A stretch of 38,421 nt of DNA, taken from assembly GCA_024741835.1 (NCBI GenBank), contig JAENRP010000046.1, positions 176,734 to 215,154 of the forward strand, given 5' to 3'. Origin of the DNA: Diplocarpon mali (taxonomy: Eukaryota; Ascomycota; Leotiomycetes; Helotiales; Drepanopezizaceae). Both the position numbers and the translations under genes were made by a program. Positions 22,111-34,270 of the stretch are shown here, piece by piece; within the stretch, counting starts at the first letter, position 1; each line of letters opens with the position of its first letter. A model generated the notes under the pieces. That model saw only the letters and a list, made by a program, of their open reading frames with translations. It was not told the origin of the DNA and did not search any database.

Positions 22111-22910
22111 ATGAGGTTCACCATTGTCGCGACCGCGCTAGCTGCCAGCGTCGTTGCCAACCCCCTCGCAGAGCGAGCTTGCCCCGACATTCATATCTTC
22201 GGTGCGCGTGAGACGACGGCCTCCGCAGGCTACGGCTCCGCCAGCGCCGTCGTCAACAAGATCCTGGCTGGCTACCCGGGTTCGACAGCTGAGGCGATCA
22301 GCTATCCGGCTTGTGGCGGCCAGGCTTCTTGCGGAGGAGCAACTTACTCCCAGTCGGTCGCGGCGGGCGTCAATGCAGCATACGAAGCAGTGAACAGTTA
22401 CGCCGCATCGTGTCCCAAAACCAAGATCGTGCTGGTCGGCTACTCCCAGGTACTACGAGCCTCCTACTTCCCTTGATATTCCGGTGAATTAAGTTCTCCA
22501 ACACGTAGGGGTCTGAGATATTCGACGTCTCCCTCTGCGGTGGTGGGAATCCGAACCAAGGCATCACCGACAAGGCAGTTCGCTTCAGTGCCGCTGCGGT
22601 CGCCAGCATCCAGGCCGTGATCTTCATGGGCAATCCCATGTACCAAACGGGCTTGCCATACAATGTTGGCACATGCAAGGCGGGGGGTGTAAGATGATTC
22701 CCCGCAGGATATCTGTGCGCGCTGACCGAAAGGTAGTTTGATGCTCGTCCATCGGGGTTCAGCTGCCCAAGCGCCGCAAAGATCCAGTCGTACTGCGATG
22801 CACCCGATCCTTACTGTTGTAATGGAAAAGACGAGGCGACTCACTCTGGCTACGGCTCTGTGTATGGTAACGCGGCTTACGACTTTGTCAAGAGCAAGCT
22901 TGGGTCATGA
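22111..22910 (+). CDS. axe1: Secreted acetylxylan esterase, CE5 (cutinase fold)
   Basis: Predicted extracellular serine esterase that removes acetyl groups from xylan during plant cell-wall breakdown. Exons are 22111-22449, 22509-22688 and 22737-22910 with introns of 59 and 48 bp, all phase 0, giving 230 residues. A signal peptide (MRFTIVATALAASVVA) is followed by a short pro-segment. Family marks are FGARETTAS, YPACGGQASCGG, the nucleophile motif VGYSQGSEI (Ser112), DPYCCNG (Asp197) and THSGYGSVYG (His209). The Ser-Asp-His spacing of 85 and 12 residues and the many cysteines fit CE5 acetylxylan esterases better than true cutinases. It ends at VKSKLGS with no cellulose-binding module. All catalytic residues are present, so it is likely active. 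It stands apart from the MFS/regulator group. Confidence 0.93.
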
Positions 22911-24443
22911 TTTATCTGTCGGGGGAACGTTTTCATGGCATTCCACCTTGGGAGAGGTCAAAGTCGGTGTTTGTTCGGATTCCCGGTGAAACCTTGACTG
23001 TAAATATCGGCATTATTGGAATTGTATTATTAGGTCTCTGATTGATTAAGCTCAACGCTCTCCTCCTTGCGTTAAGTATTGTGATCATATCTTGATATTG
23101 TTTTCATTTCCCAGGATCTGTAAAAAGGCGGGAATGATCCTCACTCCTACGTAGATAGTGTTTCTGTGTCAGCATGCATGGATGGTAAAGGTTTCATCTG
23201 TCGGCATGTACAAGAAGCTCCAGAGCCTTGAAATGGTACGGTGCTACCTGATACTCCTTCCTAGCTTCTGAATACTAGGTTGAGACCTGGAACTCCGATT
23301 TCCGACTGATATCCAGCTGCCCGATTCTCTGGCTCTGAAGGAACAAAACGATGTCTCGTCAATGTCGCAGAGTCCCTTGTCCAAACAAGAGATTGTTACA
23401 GCCCTCAGTTATATCTGAGGGAGGAGACTTCGATACTGAAATTGGCGTCCCTTAAACCGTGCCGATCTGGGTCACAGACGTGATGTTCTTGCGACATGCC
23501 TTTCTCTTGCTCAAAACATGCGCTCCTTTTTTTCTGTTTCTCTCTCTTCCAACTTCGCCAAAGACCTTCACTAGCGGGTTCTAGAGAGAAGCCACTGAAG
23601 AGCTGTCGATTCTCATCTTAACCTTCCTTATTTCAACACCCTTGAGATTGACGCGAAGTCGTCGGGGACAGTCCCTTGTCACATGACTGTGTGAAGGGAA
23701 GCCGTGGAATGGAATGCAAGGTATGTACATGTAGGTATCTCATCGAAAAGCGAGGGTTGTTACCCTGGCAGCATTGAGTTACAGACTTCCAAGATCGCGA
23801 GGAAGTCGGCGGAACACCTGTGTAAGAACCCCATATGGAGGGTGCTTGACAGTTGGTTTCAGCCGAATCTATCTGAAAGATGTGGCGAAAGATCCTGTGC
23901 GACAAAAGGCAGAGTAGGAAGTGGGTATAAGAATTTGAGGGCGCCAGGACTCGTCTCTTGATGAGTTAATGTGAGGTCACAGCGATGACAGATTTAGAGG
24001 TCGAGATTGAACTGTCACACCTATATCTGACACCCGCAGCAAATCTGGTTTCAGCAGTGGCGGATCTCCAGGTCAGATGAATTAGATTTAAGTCTAGTCG
24101 TTGACAGACTCTATGTCTTCGTATTCCTATGAACGAGCTTCTTGCCTTGCGATCTGTCTCGAACTTTGATAAGAGTCACTCGCGAGTAACGAGCATTGTA
24201 AATAATTGCTATCAGGAAAAGCTGTTCAGCGATCGGTTTTCCTGGAAGATAAAGTGAAGCTTGTCCGTAGATAATTGAAAAACAGAGGTATCTGAAAAAT
24301 CTACGCCAATGCTATTCGAGCAGCTATAGTGCAGCATCATACCATACTCAGTATCTCCGAGATGAGTAGCTAACTTACGCTTGGTTACTGCAGCCGAGAT
24401 TCGCCTGCGCAAGATATTCAAGAGGAGCTATTGGTATCGCAAG
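22911..24443. other. Intergenic region downstream of the esterase
   Basis: No gene supported on either strand. Open stretches of 69-90 codons (23633-23905 minus, 23704-23961 plus, 24212-24421 minus) show no motif or splice structure worth assigning. Confidence 0.6.
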
Positions 24444-24917
24444 CTATGCACACTGAACGATTGACAAGGTTCCTGGTTGAACTTGATGTCTTGTATACAG
24501 AAGAGCAAGCCAGGGAGAGCTCGAGCATGCCTTGCCACGGACGGACTGACGTGGTCCGTCAATGATATTCCAACCCATAGTCAATGGATGAAAATCCGCT
24601 GGTTCCTCGATGAGAAACCACCTTTGCTCAGCCATACTATTTCCAAACACGTCTCTAAAACTCAAATTCTCGCCCTCTTCAGAGATCGCAGAGATCACCT
24701 CTTCAATACTACCCACAACCTCTCTTCCCCGTCCGCTCATTATAACCTTTCTGAAACTCGTCGTAACCTCAGGCGTACTACTGCGATACGCACCACATCC
24801 CAATGCCCCAAGCAGTAGATGAGTGACACCCCGCTCCTTTGCAATTTGAAAGACCAGTTTGTTTTTGTAGGTTCTGTACCAGTATCGATATTCACGTGAA
24901 TGAAGTCGAGTACTTGA
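24444..24917 (-). pseudogene. PARG-like protein (TIGR02452/DUF2263), C-terminal fragment
   Basis: A minus-strand frame open from a stop at 24918-24920 to the stop at 24444 contains LVFQIAKERGVTHLLLGALG followed by CGAYRSSTPEVTTSFRKVI and, later, SIEEVISAISEEGENLSF then RDVFG. This order (helix, LVLGA-x-GCG loop, a helix with P-x-x-V, then a strand and an F-x-x-VFG end) matches the C-terminal half of microbial poly(ADP-ribose) glycohydrolase-like proteins of the TIGR02452 type. The N-terminal half that binds ADP-ribose (the N-P-G-G-G region) is not found upstream on this strand, and no start codon precedes the domain in frame, so it is probably a truncated relic. Alternatively a far-upstream exon exists that I could not find. 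About 50 residues after VFG look unrelated. Confidence 0.55.
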
Positions 24918-24920
24918 TCA

Positions 24921-26182
24921 AAAATGCATGTGTTATAAAGTCTGTAAAGTGTGTCTTTCTTCTATGCAGGGCCGAGATGGTACCTTTATACCTCTGAATC
25001 ACCTCCCCTCCTGTGTTCCTCCTAGCCTAGTATAAATACACCACCGAGGTCCTTGGGCTGTGCGGCCCTCCGAAGTCTCTCTGGAACCCCCTCCGATCGC
25101 ATATGATATGTCACTATAGGATGATCCTATGAATGAGGGAAACGAGCGCTATACAGGAATCTGCGTACCAACAGTTTTTCTCCGTCGTGGTCTCGAGATC
25201 TCTCTCTCCTGCAAAAGCCTTCTTCCCCTCTGGTAGCCTTGACGTCCGGCTGCTTGGACGGCGTCGAACGTAATTCATCTGATAACGCGAACTTTGGGAT
25301 AATCTGAGCGGAGGTAGCAGAGGGGGCGAACCTGACTTTTCTGTCTTGCTTATACTCGTCACATAATGCTCTTCCTTCTTGGGACTCTGTCGGGACACTA
25401 TTCTTGCCGGTGTATCGACCTGGGTGGTGCAATGTCACGGCATATATGCTGGGTGTAGAGCGGGATCAGTCTTATATCTCGGTGCCGACGGCTGCAACAT
25501 GGTTCAATCAACGCAGCTGCCTAAGGAGGAGTATCCCGAATCCACGCGAGATAGTATCACTAGTAGACGTTTTCAGCTACAGATAACGATAGACGACTCA
25601 CCTGCCGCCGCCAGACTCTCGCTGCTATCTCCGGACCTCTTCTCTTGCTGCTTGCCGCGCTGTTAGCAATTGTAGCGTGTGTATAAACATTGACCTCTCC
25701 ATTCTTTTCACTTACTGCTGATTGAAACCCATAATAAGTGGCAACAACTCAGACTATCTTTTCAAAGATAGCCGTAGGCAGTGTGGCATTCTACTCTGGG
25801 GAATCTAACGTTCATATAACACTCTTCTGTCTCAACAACTTGGCACGTTGCCTGTGTAATTTATTATTGCAGACTTGCGAGCAATCCAAGTGTTCATGGG
25901 GTACGCGATATTCCCTGTTGATGCTCAATACAGCATTCCCTGTCAAGTTGTCGCAGTGATCGCATAATGGCAGATGTGAGTCTGTTCTATTTGGATATAG
26001 CACCACCAGCACTCGCTTGTATGACGTCCTTTTCGCGCGAGCAAGATCTTCATCTTTTGAACAACTTGCGCCGGCAAAACGTGATGTTACTACAGGTGAT
26101 CTTGAAACTCCAGCTCTGAATCATTCGACATGATAGCTTATGGGATACAAAGCAGCACTGCTAGGCCCTACTTCTACTCTCC
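24921..26182. other. Intergenic region between PARG-like and small secreted protein loci
   Basis: No confident gene. Overlapping minus-strand frames at 25114-25438 (94 and 103 residues) are hydrophilic and low in recognisable structure; they do not supply the missing N-terminal half of the PARG-like domain. A minus-strand stretch at 25812-26012 contains four closely placed cysteines (CDHCDN, CSQVC) but no start or splice link to the gene at 26183-26698 could be defended. Confidence 0.5.
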
Positions 26183-26698
26183 CTACTGATATTGCGTGTT
26201 TACCTGCACTATAATCATTAAGCTGATGTTCCCGAAAGTGCTACCCAAATGACTATTACTCACACAAAAAACTGTCTGTAGATAGATTTTAGTGCTGGTT
26301 TCTTGAAATATAGTTCTGGATAAATGACTTACACCGCCATTGCAACCTGGCAGTAGTTCCTCGCCATTTTTGTCTATCACCTTATTGCAAGCATTTTCAG
26401 CTGGAAACTGAGCGCTTGCATCCTGCAGATCCAAAGGCGCACTAGAGCACTAGTATTGAAGAGAAGAGTTAAAAGGATAATCTATAGTTGCTTTGGCTAG
26501 CTATGACCTACACAGAAGGGTTTTAAGGCTCCCTATACGCGTCTGTAAGTTACTGCAATCTTAGAAGCTTGGAAGGAGTCTTACCTCGGTGCATTTATCG
26601 CCATTAGCAAGAGTACTTTGGGTTCTCTCACAAAATTTCGTTTCTGTCATCAGCATAGCAAAAGCCTGAGGGAAAAAGAAAATAATTGAAAGCTTCAT
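26183..26698 (-). CDS. Small secreted six-cysteine protein (effector-like), three exons
   Basis: Predicted secreted protein of 107 residues; no family recognised. Minus-strand exons are 26698-26585, 26449-26333 and 26275-26183, all joined in phase 0 (introns 135 and 57 bp, GTAAGA...CTAG and GTAAGT...CTACAG). The N-terminus MKLSIIFFFPQAFA is a good signal peptide, cleavage likely after residue 14. The mature part has six cysteines (23, 36, 39, 59, 74, 81), an even number compatible with three disulfides. A TATA box lies 63 bp upstream of the ATG. The start codon is about 0.5 kb from a gypsy LTR. Caveats: CTTTTTCCCTCAG inside exon 1 also looks like a 3' splice site, intron 1 is long for this window, and exon 3 is less certain (its last 25 residues have no Cys). 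Size, Cys content and location are effector-like, but function is unknown. Confidence 0.5.
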
Positions 26699-26760
26699 AG
26701 TGAAAAGGTGCTTTGAATCGAATGAATAGTGCCACGAATCGGCAACTGGAAAGGTAGCAT

Positions 26761-26770
26761 GTTTTTATAC
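26761..26770 (-). promoter_or_regulatory. TATA box of the small secreted protein gene
   Basis: Minus strand GTATAAAAAC, 63 bp before the predicted ATG at 26698, at a usual distance for a fungal core promoter. Confidence 0.55.
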
Positions 26771-27202
26771 GGAAATTTCCACAGCCCCAGAGCAAAGGAA
26801 GCCTGCTGCGCATACCTGAATGCTCCAGGAAACAAGAGATTGATTGGAGAAGATGGAACCACCTCTCGTGAACGTGTATACTCGACGGGTTTGGAATAGA
26901 ACTCGTCGTACTAAATTTAGAGCCAGCATAGACCACGGGTCTGGGTAGGCGGGGCACATCGACCTCTAAGACAATCGCCAAGAACGTTTTGAAGCAAGAA
27001 ATACTCCGTGCACCAACGTCGACATACGCGAGCTGCTTTGTGAAGAACTTGTGGGAGATCTCAGGGGGAGCTGGAGCCAGCAGGTTGATACGCCTTAGCG
27101 ACTTATTAATAGGCCACTTACAGAGATATCTCGGACATTTCCCGTCCAGCTGATTTCACGTAGCCCGAATTTCTCGTGGAAATCTGACTATCAAAGTCGC
27201 TA
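26771..27202. other. Upstream region of the secreted protein gene, island edge
   Basis: Ordinary composition up to the target duplication at 27203. A minus-strand open stretch (26981-26628) overlaps the promoter and first exon in another frame and is a shadow. Nothing else recognised. Confidence 0.6.
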
Positions 27203-27207
27203 GCCAG
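27203..27207 (+). repeat. Target-site duplication GCCAG, left
   Basis: GCCAG directly before the 5' LTR; the same five bases follow the 3' LTR at 34795-34799. Confidence 0.85.
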
Positions 27208-27342
27208 AAATACCTTCCTTAATAGAAAGGGTGGTATTAGTCAGCACTTAGGGTGCCTTAGGCATCTAGATGTACTATAAATATCTTCCCTTAGAGGTTA
27301 CTCCTCTAAGTCCAATACAACTTCCTATCACATTAGTTATTT
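27208..27342 (+). repeat. 5' LTR (135 bp)
   Basis: Starts AAATACCTTCC, ends TTAGTTATTT. It matches 34660-34794 over its full length without gaps. Confidence 0.92.
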
Positions 27343-27849
27343 AGTAAAGCAGCGGCGGAACTCTTAGCTTTAGTTCATTTATGCGTTTCTACTAAGGCTA
27401 TTCGCACCCTTATTCCGGTTCCTCTAATTTGACGCTATTATCATTTATTATTAGATTTAGTAAAGAGAGAATTCTTCATCTGCTAGCTATTAGTTTAATA
27501 GCTACTACGCTATACTATTAGACTACTATCCTAGCTATATACTATGCTAATAGGACTATTGCTTCTATTCCTAAAAGCGAACCTGCGTTAGCTATTAAGA
27601 GAACTTAAACCTTTGGTATATAGGTATAAACCCTTTATTTAATGCATTGCTATTATATAAGGCTCCCTTCTCTAATAATTTCATTTCTCGCATTATGCAA
27701 GGAAGTAGCGAAACGCGTCTTTATATAATATTACTTTTAAAGTAGGCGAGATAATACTAGTTTATACCTGCCTTAGATTATACTACTATCCTTAATAGAT
27801 AAGCTGGCCCTTTAATAGAACTTACTTTTAAGTAATACTTTATAAATAA

Positions 27850-29760
27850 GCTTAGATATATCTGCGTTGCTAGCTGAGGTCTTTAAGGACGATTGTAAAG
27901 TGCTACCTATTCTGGAACCTTATACCTGCGTACTATATATATTAGTATTATCTAGCACTTCACCAGATCAACTAGCAGATCAACGGTCGCTATTATCGAC
28001 CGGTTTACCTATATTACTAACTAATATTAGCAAATTATTAAGTTTAGAGCTCTAGAGAGCACTTTCAATCGAAGACGCATTTATAGCACTAATATCGGCT
28101 TATCTAAGATAGCTCAAGTTCGATATTATAGCTCTTAATAAGCCTCTTATTCCACTAATAGGTACTACCCTTCTTAAGTATAAACTATTTAAAAGGTTTA
28201 CTAGAGCTAAAGGCAATGCCTTTAAGTGGCTTAACTGTCTATAGTATGACTTTAAGAGTGTAGGGTATATAACGCCAGATCCTAAAATATTCTTCGAAGC
28301 TATTGATATCTTATTCAAAGGTTAAGCAGTAGAATAGCTAGATTCTAGCGCTAAATTCTAAGCTATTATTAATAAAAAAGAGAACGCTACTATTGACTAT
28401 ATTACCAACTTTAAGTAAGCGCTAAAGGCTAAGTATCCTATTAAGGTAGCTAACCATATTAAGAATAATATCTAATATAATATTAAGAACTTTACCTAGA
28501 ATCTTAATAAGTCACTTGCTATATACTACTAAAGGACTACCTACTTGTTTTATTATACATATAGTAAGGATGCTAGTAGATTGACAACTAGTCTAGCACT
28601 TAGTTCAATTGAGCAGGTCGTCTTAGATAGTATTATTATAGCTTTTATTAAAGGCATTTATAATAATGAATTATAAGTAGCTGCTCTCTTTAAGTTAGCA
28701 TTATTGTCTAGCGCCTTATAAAAGGCCTTAGACGTTGTTAAAGATGCTTAAAATATACTAAATATAACTTATAAAATGGAATAGCATCGCTAGGAGAAGT
28801 TCGAGACTAAATAGCTATAATAGCTATACTATAAGTAGTATAGTATATCTGCTTCTGCCGTTTTATTACTGCTGAATGCTAGGAAGCCTATAGTCCTAGT
28901 GAATTAAAAGTCGTTACTATATGTACTAAGATCGACCCCTTTGGTCGAGTTGCATAGAAACCTCCCTTTATATTTTATAACGACCAATCGAAATAGTAAT
29001 TAAAACAGTTGCGGTACTCTGCAGGAGACTAATAATATATAGAATATCTAGTAGGCAAATACCAATCCTGACTAGCAAGCTTATTAAAATATAAAAGCTT
29101 ACGCCGTTCCCCTCCGATCATAGTCGCTATACCCTATTATTAATAGATCTAAGATATACGATTCTAAGAAGGATAGTATCTTATATGTATAATATAGTGA
29201 CTTTAGTTATAAAGCAATTAAGTGTACTAGTAATAAACTAGCCGCTTAGGAGAAGGCATACCTATAATAAGCCATTTAGGGAGGCAATATTAGATCTTAC
29301 CTCGCTAATATTACTAAGTTGAGTAAGTATAATAAGAGCCTATTTGCGAAAGCTGAGGAGGGTTATAAAGAGTCGTCCTTATCGAATTAGCAATATAAGG
29401 CTTTAAGTAACCAAGTATCGTTTAATAATTATATTAAAGTATTAGCATTTAACAACTGCTCCTTAGGCATATTATTATTAGACTTGAAAATGGCCGGTTG
29501 TCTAAAGAAACGATTATATATATTAATTAAGGAGTTAATAAATTCTAGCGATAATAAACTAATGCTAATGCTAATAACTAAGCCAGCTAAAAGAGCATCT
29601 AATAAGCCTACTAATAAGAAAGCGAGCGAGCCTATTAATAATAATATAATAACTGATATAGAAAAGGTAGCTTATAAGAAAGGGAAACACGCTATCTGCT
29701 ACCTTAGAGAGATTGTTATATATAAAGGAATAGGCCTAATGAATTATCAAAAGCTAGCAG
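27850..29760 (+). pseudogene. Gag pseudogene of the complete gypsy element
   Basis: Stop-interrupted reading with capsid-like blocks such as LKYKLFKRFTRAKGNAFKWL (about 28168-28230) and SVGYITPDPKIFFEAI (about 28257-28305), followed by a basic, low-complexity region near 29484-29765 (an intact 93-residue stretch). Short open frames here are survivors of the broken gag and not host genes. Confidence 0.65.
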
Positions 29761-29829
29761 ACTAGATTAAGGTGCTATTAAGTCTAACCGAGTTTTTCTA
29801 AGTATCGCCTAAAGGTAGCAAAGAGTTCT

Positions 29830-32800
29830 GACGTTTATTAACTTATAGGAACTATAAGTTATTAAAAAAGGAAGGAAAGTCGGTTCGCTTTGCAGCTAAA
29901 GCAAGAGTCTCTAATAACGTTCGAAATACCTTAAAACCAATTGCTACTATTCCCCTATTATTATTTAAGAAGAAGGCTTTTCAAATTGATTATTTTATTA
30001 AGATGCTAGATAAGAGTGGCAGCTTAATAGAGGTAGCTCTACCAACTTATCTTATATAAGTTGATTAAGGCTTTAATATAAATGTTATATCTTATATCCT
30101 AGTGAGAAAGCTAAAACTCAAACCTATTCTACTATTAGAGAGAGGCTTTAATAGCCTTACTATAAATACCGCAAATAGGGGTAAGACGGAACTTATATAT
30201 TAAGTAGAGTTTGAGGTTAGTATATATAAAGTATGGCGAAAGGATAAGGCACTTATACGACCCTTCAGCGCTGATTTACACTTATTACTTAATCTACTAT
30301 AGCTTTAGAAGGTTGATGGCACTATTGACATTTGCAATTCCTGAATAATAATAGGCGATTTAGCAAGCAGAGAGAAGAAGGTGGTAATTAAAGGCCTTAA
30401 ATTTATTCTATTTAAATACTATAAGCTATTCCTATATCCGATTAGTATACTAGACCTAGGTCTAGTAAGTCTAAGGAAATCGATTAGAAAACCAAGTATC
30501 TAAAGCGAGCTAGAAAGCAGCTTTAATAAGAGCGAAAGTAATAAGACTGATTCCTTTACCGACTTAGGAAACTAAGTTGCCTTAGCCGACCTAAGATCGT
30601 CGCTAAAAGCATTAATAGTATATAGTCGATTGGGCTTATCGAACCGACGTATATATTAGGCATAGAATCTGCAAGGCTTACATTCGACGCCTTATAAGCG
30701 CCTATTAAGATGACCTATAATTATAAGGAATCTATTGCCCTAAGGCTAATTAAGAAGAATCGTAAAGGAATACTTAAGCTATAGATTTGTAGTTTACTTA
30801 GCCTAAGTACCAGACTGATAGGATTGAACTCAAATTCAAGTATAATTGCCGACTTAAGGGAGTCGTCGTACTAAAGGGAGTTGGATAATGAGATTAAATT
30901 AAGTCTAATCTAAGTAGTAATACTATACCTAACCTATTAATGCCTATACTAATGAATATTATTAGATAAGTCTAATGCGATTATCGATAAATAGTTTTAA
31001 ACATTAGGAACTAAAATTAGCAAACTAACTGATAATTAGTAGAGATAGCTAAAAAGGCTATTATATATATATTAGGACTTAGATGCAAAAGAACTTTAGA
31101 ACCTACTACTAACTAATCTGTATACTTATAGAATTCGTCTAAAGGAGGGAATTAAGCTATACTCAATAGCTAAGCAAAAGCGCTGGCCAGCTGCGAAGGA
31201 ATACTAGCTCTAATGATATATTAATAAGAGATTAAGCTGCGGGTTTTATAAGTGTATAATAGTAGCGAATAGACAGCTCTTTAACTGGAATGCATAAGCC
31301 GTTGTTATTGATAAGGTAAAGAACCCTTAGCTATAGGATAAGCCTTAAATTACATTCAATTACCGCAATATGATTAAGTAAATGCTAGGTTGCTATATAA
31401 AATTATTATCGAAGCTATATGACTATCTAGGCTACCTTACGCATAAGTTATTCCTTAAATTCGATTTTAAGAACGCATATTAGTATATACTAGTTTACTT
31501 AGCAGATTGCTACTACTTCGCCTTTACGATATCTGGTATCGGCTAGCTCTAATAGACTAGAATGCTGCAGGGATCAATGACCTTTAGCTATAGCATAACT
31601 GAACTAATATATATTATACTAGGCCAGATACTACCTAATGAACCAGGCTATAGCGACTTTGCTAGCCAACTATTAATAATTGTTGCTTTAAACGAGAACT
31701 CTCTTCTTATATGTAGCTTCTATATTAATAATATCTTTAGAGGTTATTAGGACTTTAAGGAAGGTTACTGATTTATAGCAGATGAATTATTTCTAAGGGT
31801 AGTATAGGCGCGTATGCGGCTTTCCTTTAAAAAGATAGAGCTATTTATAAAGGAAGTTATTGCGCTAGGTATCACTTATAAGTCTAAAGGCCTAATCTTA
31901 ATAAAATCGGAGCGATTGAATAAGATTCGAATATGGCCTATCTTTAAGTCTACTACTTAGGTTCGCAAGTTCATTAGTACTATTAGCATTACTTAGCGAT
32001 TTGTAAAAAACTTTGCAAAGATCAAACTACTACTATTGCGACTAATTGGTAATATAGACTAAAGATAGGGAAAGGCGGAATAAGTCTCCTTTAAAATCTT
32101 ACGCCAAAAGTGTTCTAATATCCTAAATATATATAGTTAGGATAGTGGAAAATCTGCTATATACTTCTATTCTAATGCAAGCAAGTATAAAGCAGGCTAT
32201 TGCATTATTTAATAGCGAAATAGTATAGAGGTAGCTATCTTATATAATACCTTTACATTTATAAAGTTATAATGCAACTATAGGATATATAAGCGCGAGT
32301 TATATGCTATTATAGAGTTCAGCTGCAAGTTCGATTATATATTTCGTAGGCTAGCTATTACTACTATATTTACTAACTACTAGCCCTTGACTTACTTTTT
32401 AAAATCGTCAAATATTAGAGGCATTTATGCAAAATAGGCCTTAGAGCTACGATAGCTAAATCTTAAGATACGCTAGATCCTAGGCTCTAGGAATAAGGTG
32501 GCCGATACACTCTTTAGAACCATTTTCCTTAACCTAAAAGGAAACTCTAACGACTACCTTAATGATTTTAGCCACTTTGACCTATTTAGCATTAAACTAG
32601 AATAGGTTTAGAAGGATAGGAAGAATAGCTATAAAGAGCTTGTTTAGCAAGTCGGCAAACCACTTTATAATAAAGAATTATACTATATAATATTAGAGGA
32701 GCCTTTAATAATTTTACTAAGAGCTTTATTATTTATAGCTAAGCTGCGCTAGGCCGATCCTATAGGTGTTAAGTAGTTAAAATCTAAGTACTTGCTTACT

Positions 32801-34270
32801 ATTCTATAGGCGTTTGTATTAAAAGGCGTTCGGCGAAGCTTTCCGCCTTAAGCCAAGTATTAAGCATGCGAGTAGTACTTAAAGATTGCTAGCTTTCTTA
32901 TCTCCTCCAAATACCCAGATTAGTGCGTTATAAAGACTCAGATAGCTGCCTTTTATAAGAAGCTAGACTAGTATAGTACTAATTCTCAAAGTGTCCTATA
33001 CGTCTAGATCTAAGGCGCTATAAAGCGCTATATCCTACCTAGCGAAGTGGCAACTGTTTTAATAGTAGCTTACAATAATAGAGGCCACTTTTAAGCTACT
33101 ATTACTATACGTAAAATGATCGAAGTCTACTAGCCTAGTATAGCAAAGGATATAAGAGACTATATACTAGGCTATTTGCGTTATATTTAGTATAGTACCG
33201 CTCGACGCACTTAGACTCTTACTAAGGTTATAGTTTCTAGTATTATAAAGTTACTTAATACTAATTGGATTAGTCCCTTCCTAGACTTCAATCGACCTAA
33301 TAAGATTCGATAGATTCTATTAGTTATCGACTATTTCTCCTATTATATATAGGCTAAGGCGTTTAATACTAATAATTCAACTGCAGTTATCTTATTCTTA
33401 TCTAATATATTTAAAGTATATAGCATTCCAGTCGGCGTATATACTAACCTAGGACCTTACTTTAGCACTAAAGTTATCAATTAGGCAAAAGAGCAAGGCG
33501 TAGTATAAACTATATTACCCTTTGGAGTAAAGAAGGCTATTAGAATAATTGAAAAAGCGGTAGATGTATTTTAATAGGTCCTTAAAAAGACGTATCTTAT
33601 ACTATAACTCTAGCTTAAATAAATCAATAGAGCACTATACGAATTTAATAATCGCTATATTACTCACTTAAGTTATAGCCCTTTTAAAATTATACTTAGG
33701 TTTAATAGCTTAAATATAGTCAGCTAATAGTTTCTAGCACTCTATTAACAGTCGCTAGCCGCACTTATTAATAATTCTAATAATAAGCTAGAAGTTGCAC
33801 TACCAAATAGCAAGGACTATGCAGATCTAGTAGTCGATTATATAATTAAAAGGCAGGAGATTTAAGAAGTTGTCAACGCTAGATCTGATCTTGCCTACTA
33901 GTATATAAAGGAGCGCTATAACTTAGGGGTCTATTTAAATAAGATATTAATTCCTAGCTAATTAGTGATATTATTTAATAAAAGGCAGTTAGGTAAGAAA
34001 CTGCAGGCTATATAGCGTAGTCCATTTGTTATTATTAATTACGCTAGCGAAATAAGGAGATTATATACCCTATGCTAAATCGATAGCACTAATATATAAG
34101 GTTATTTTTATAGCGATTACTTAAAAGCGTTTTAGTTATAAGAAAGCTACCTAGTTATATTAAATGAATAGGAGCTTCCTATGTTTTAAAATATTCGATT
34201 AGGCAATGCGGCCTTTAAATTACCAAAAGTAGTACGTTCGATTACTAAGGCTTACTATATATAAGATTAT
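29830..34270 (+). pseudogene. Pol pseudogene (protease, RT, RNase H, integrase)
   Basis: Protease remnant at about 30030-30115 (LPTYLI, then GFNINVISYILVRKLKL). RT from about 31351 (ITFNYRNMIK), with LFLKFDFKNAY at about 31450-31480 and FYINNIF at about 31719-31738, where both catalytic Asp of the palm now read Asn. RNase H near 32160 (YFYSNASKYKAGYCI, first Asp also Asn). Integrase zinc-finger area near 33060-33190 (RGHF...) and catalytic blocks LLVIDYFSYY (about 33318) and YTNLGPYFS (about 33440, Asp to Asn). Repeated Asp-to-Asn loss is a G-to-A effect. Completely inactive. Confidence 0.85.

Noticed and set aside
24918..25438. Minus-strand frames 25114-25438 as the missing N-terminal half of the PARG-like gene
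   Set aside because: The translations lack the N-P-G-G-G region and other expected blocks; no coherent splice link was found.
25812..26012. Cys-rich minus-strand stretch as a fourth exon of the small secreted protein
   Set aside because: Exon 3 already ends in a stop at 26183 and no donor/acceptor pair gave a convincing link; kept only as a remark.
29484..29765. 93-residue Lys/Asn-rich frame as a host gene
   Set aside because: It lies inside the gag region of a bounded retrotransposon and is a surviving open piece of it.
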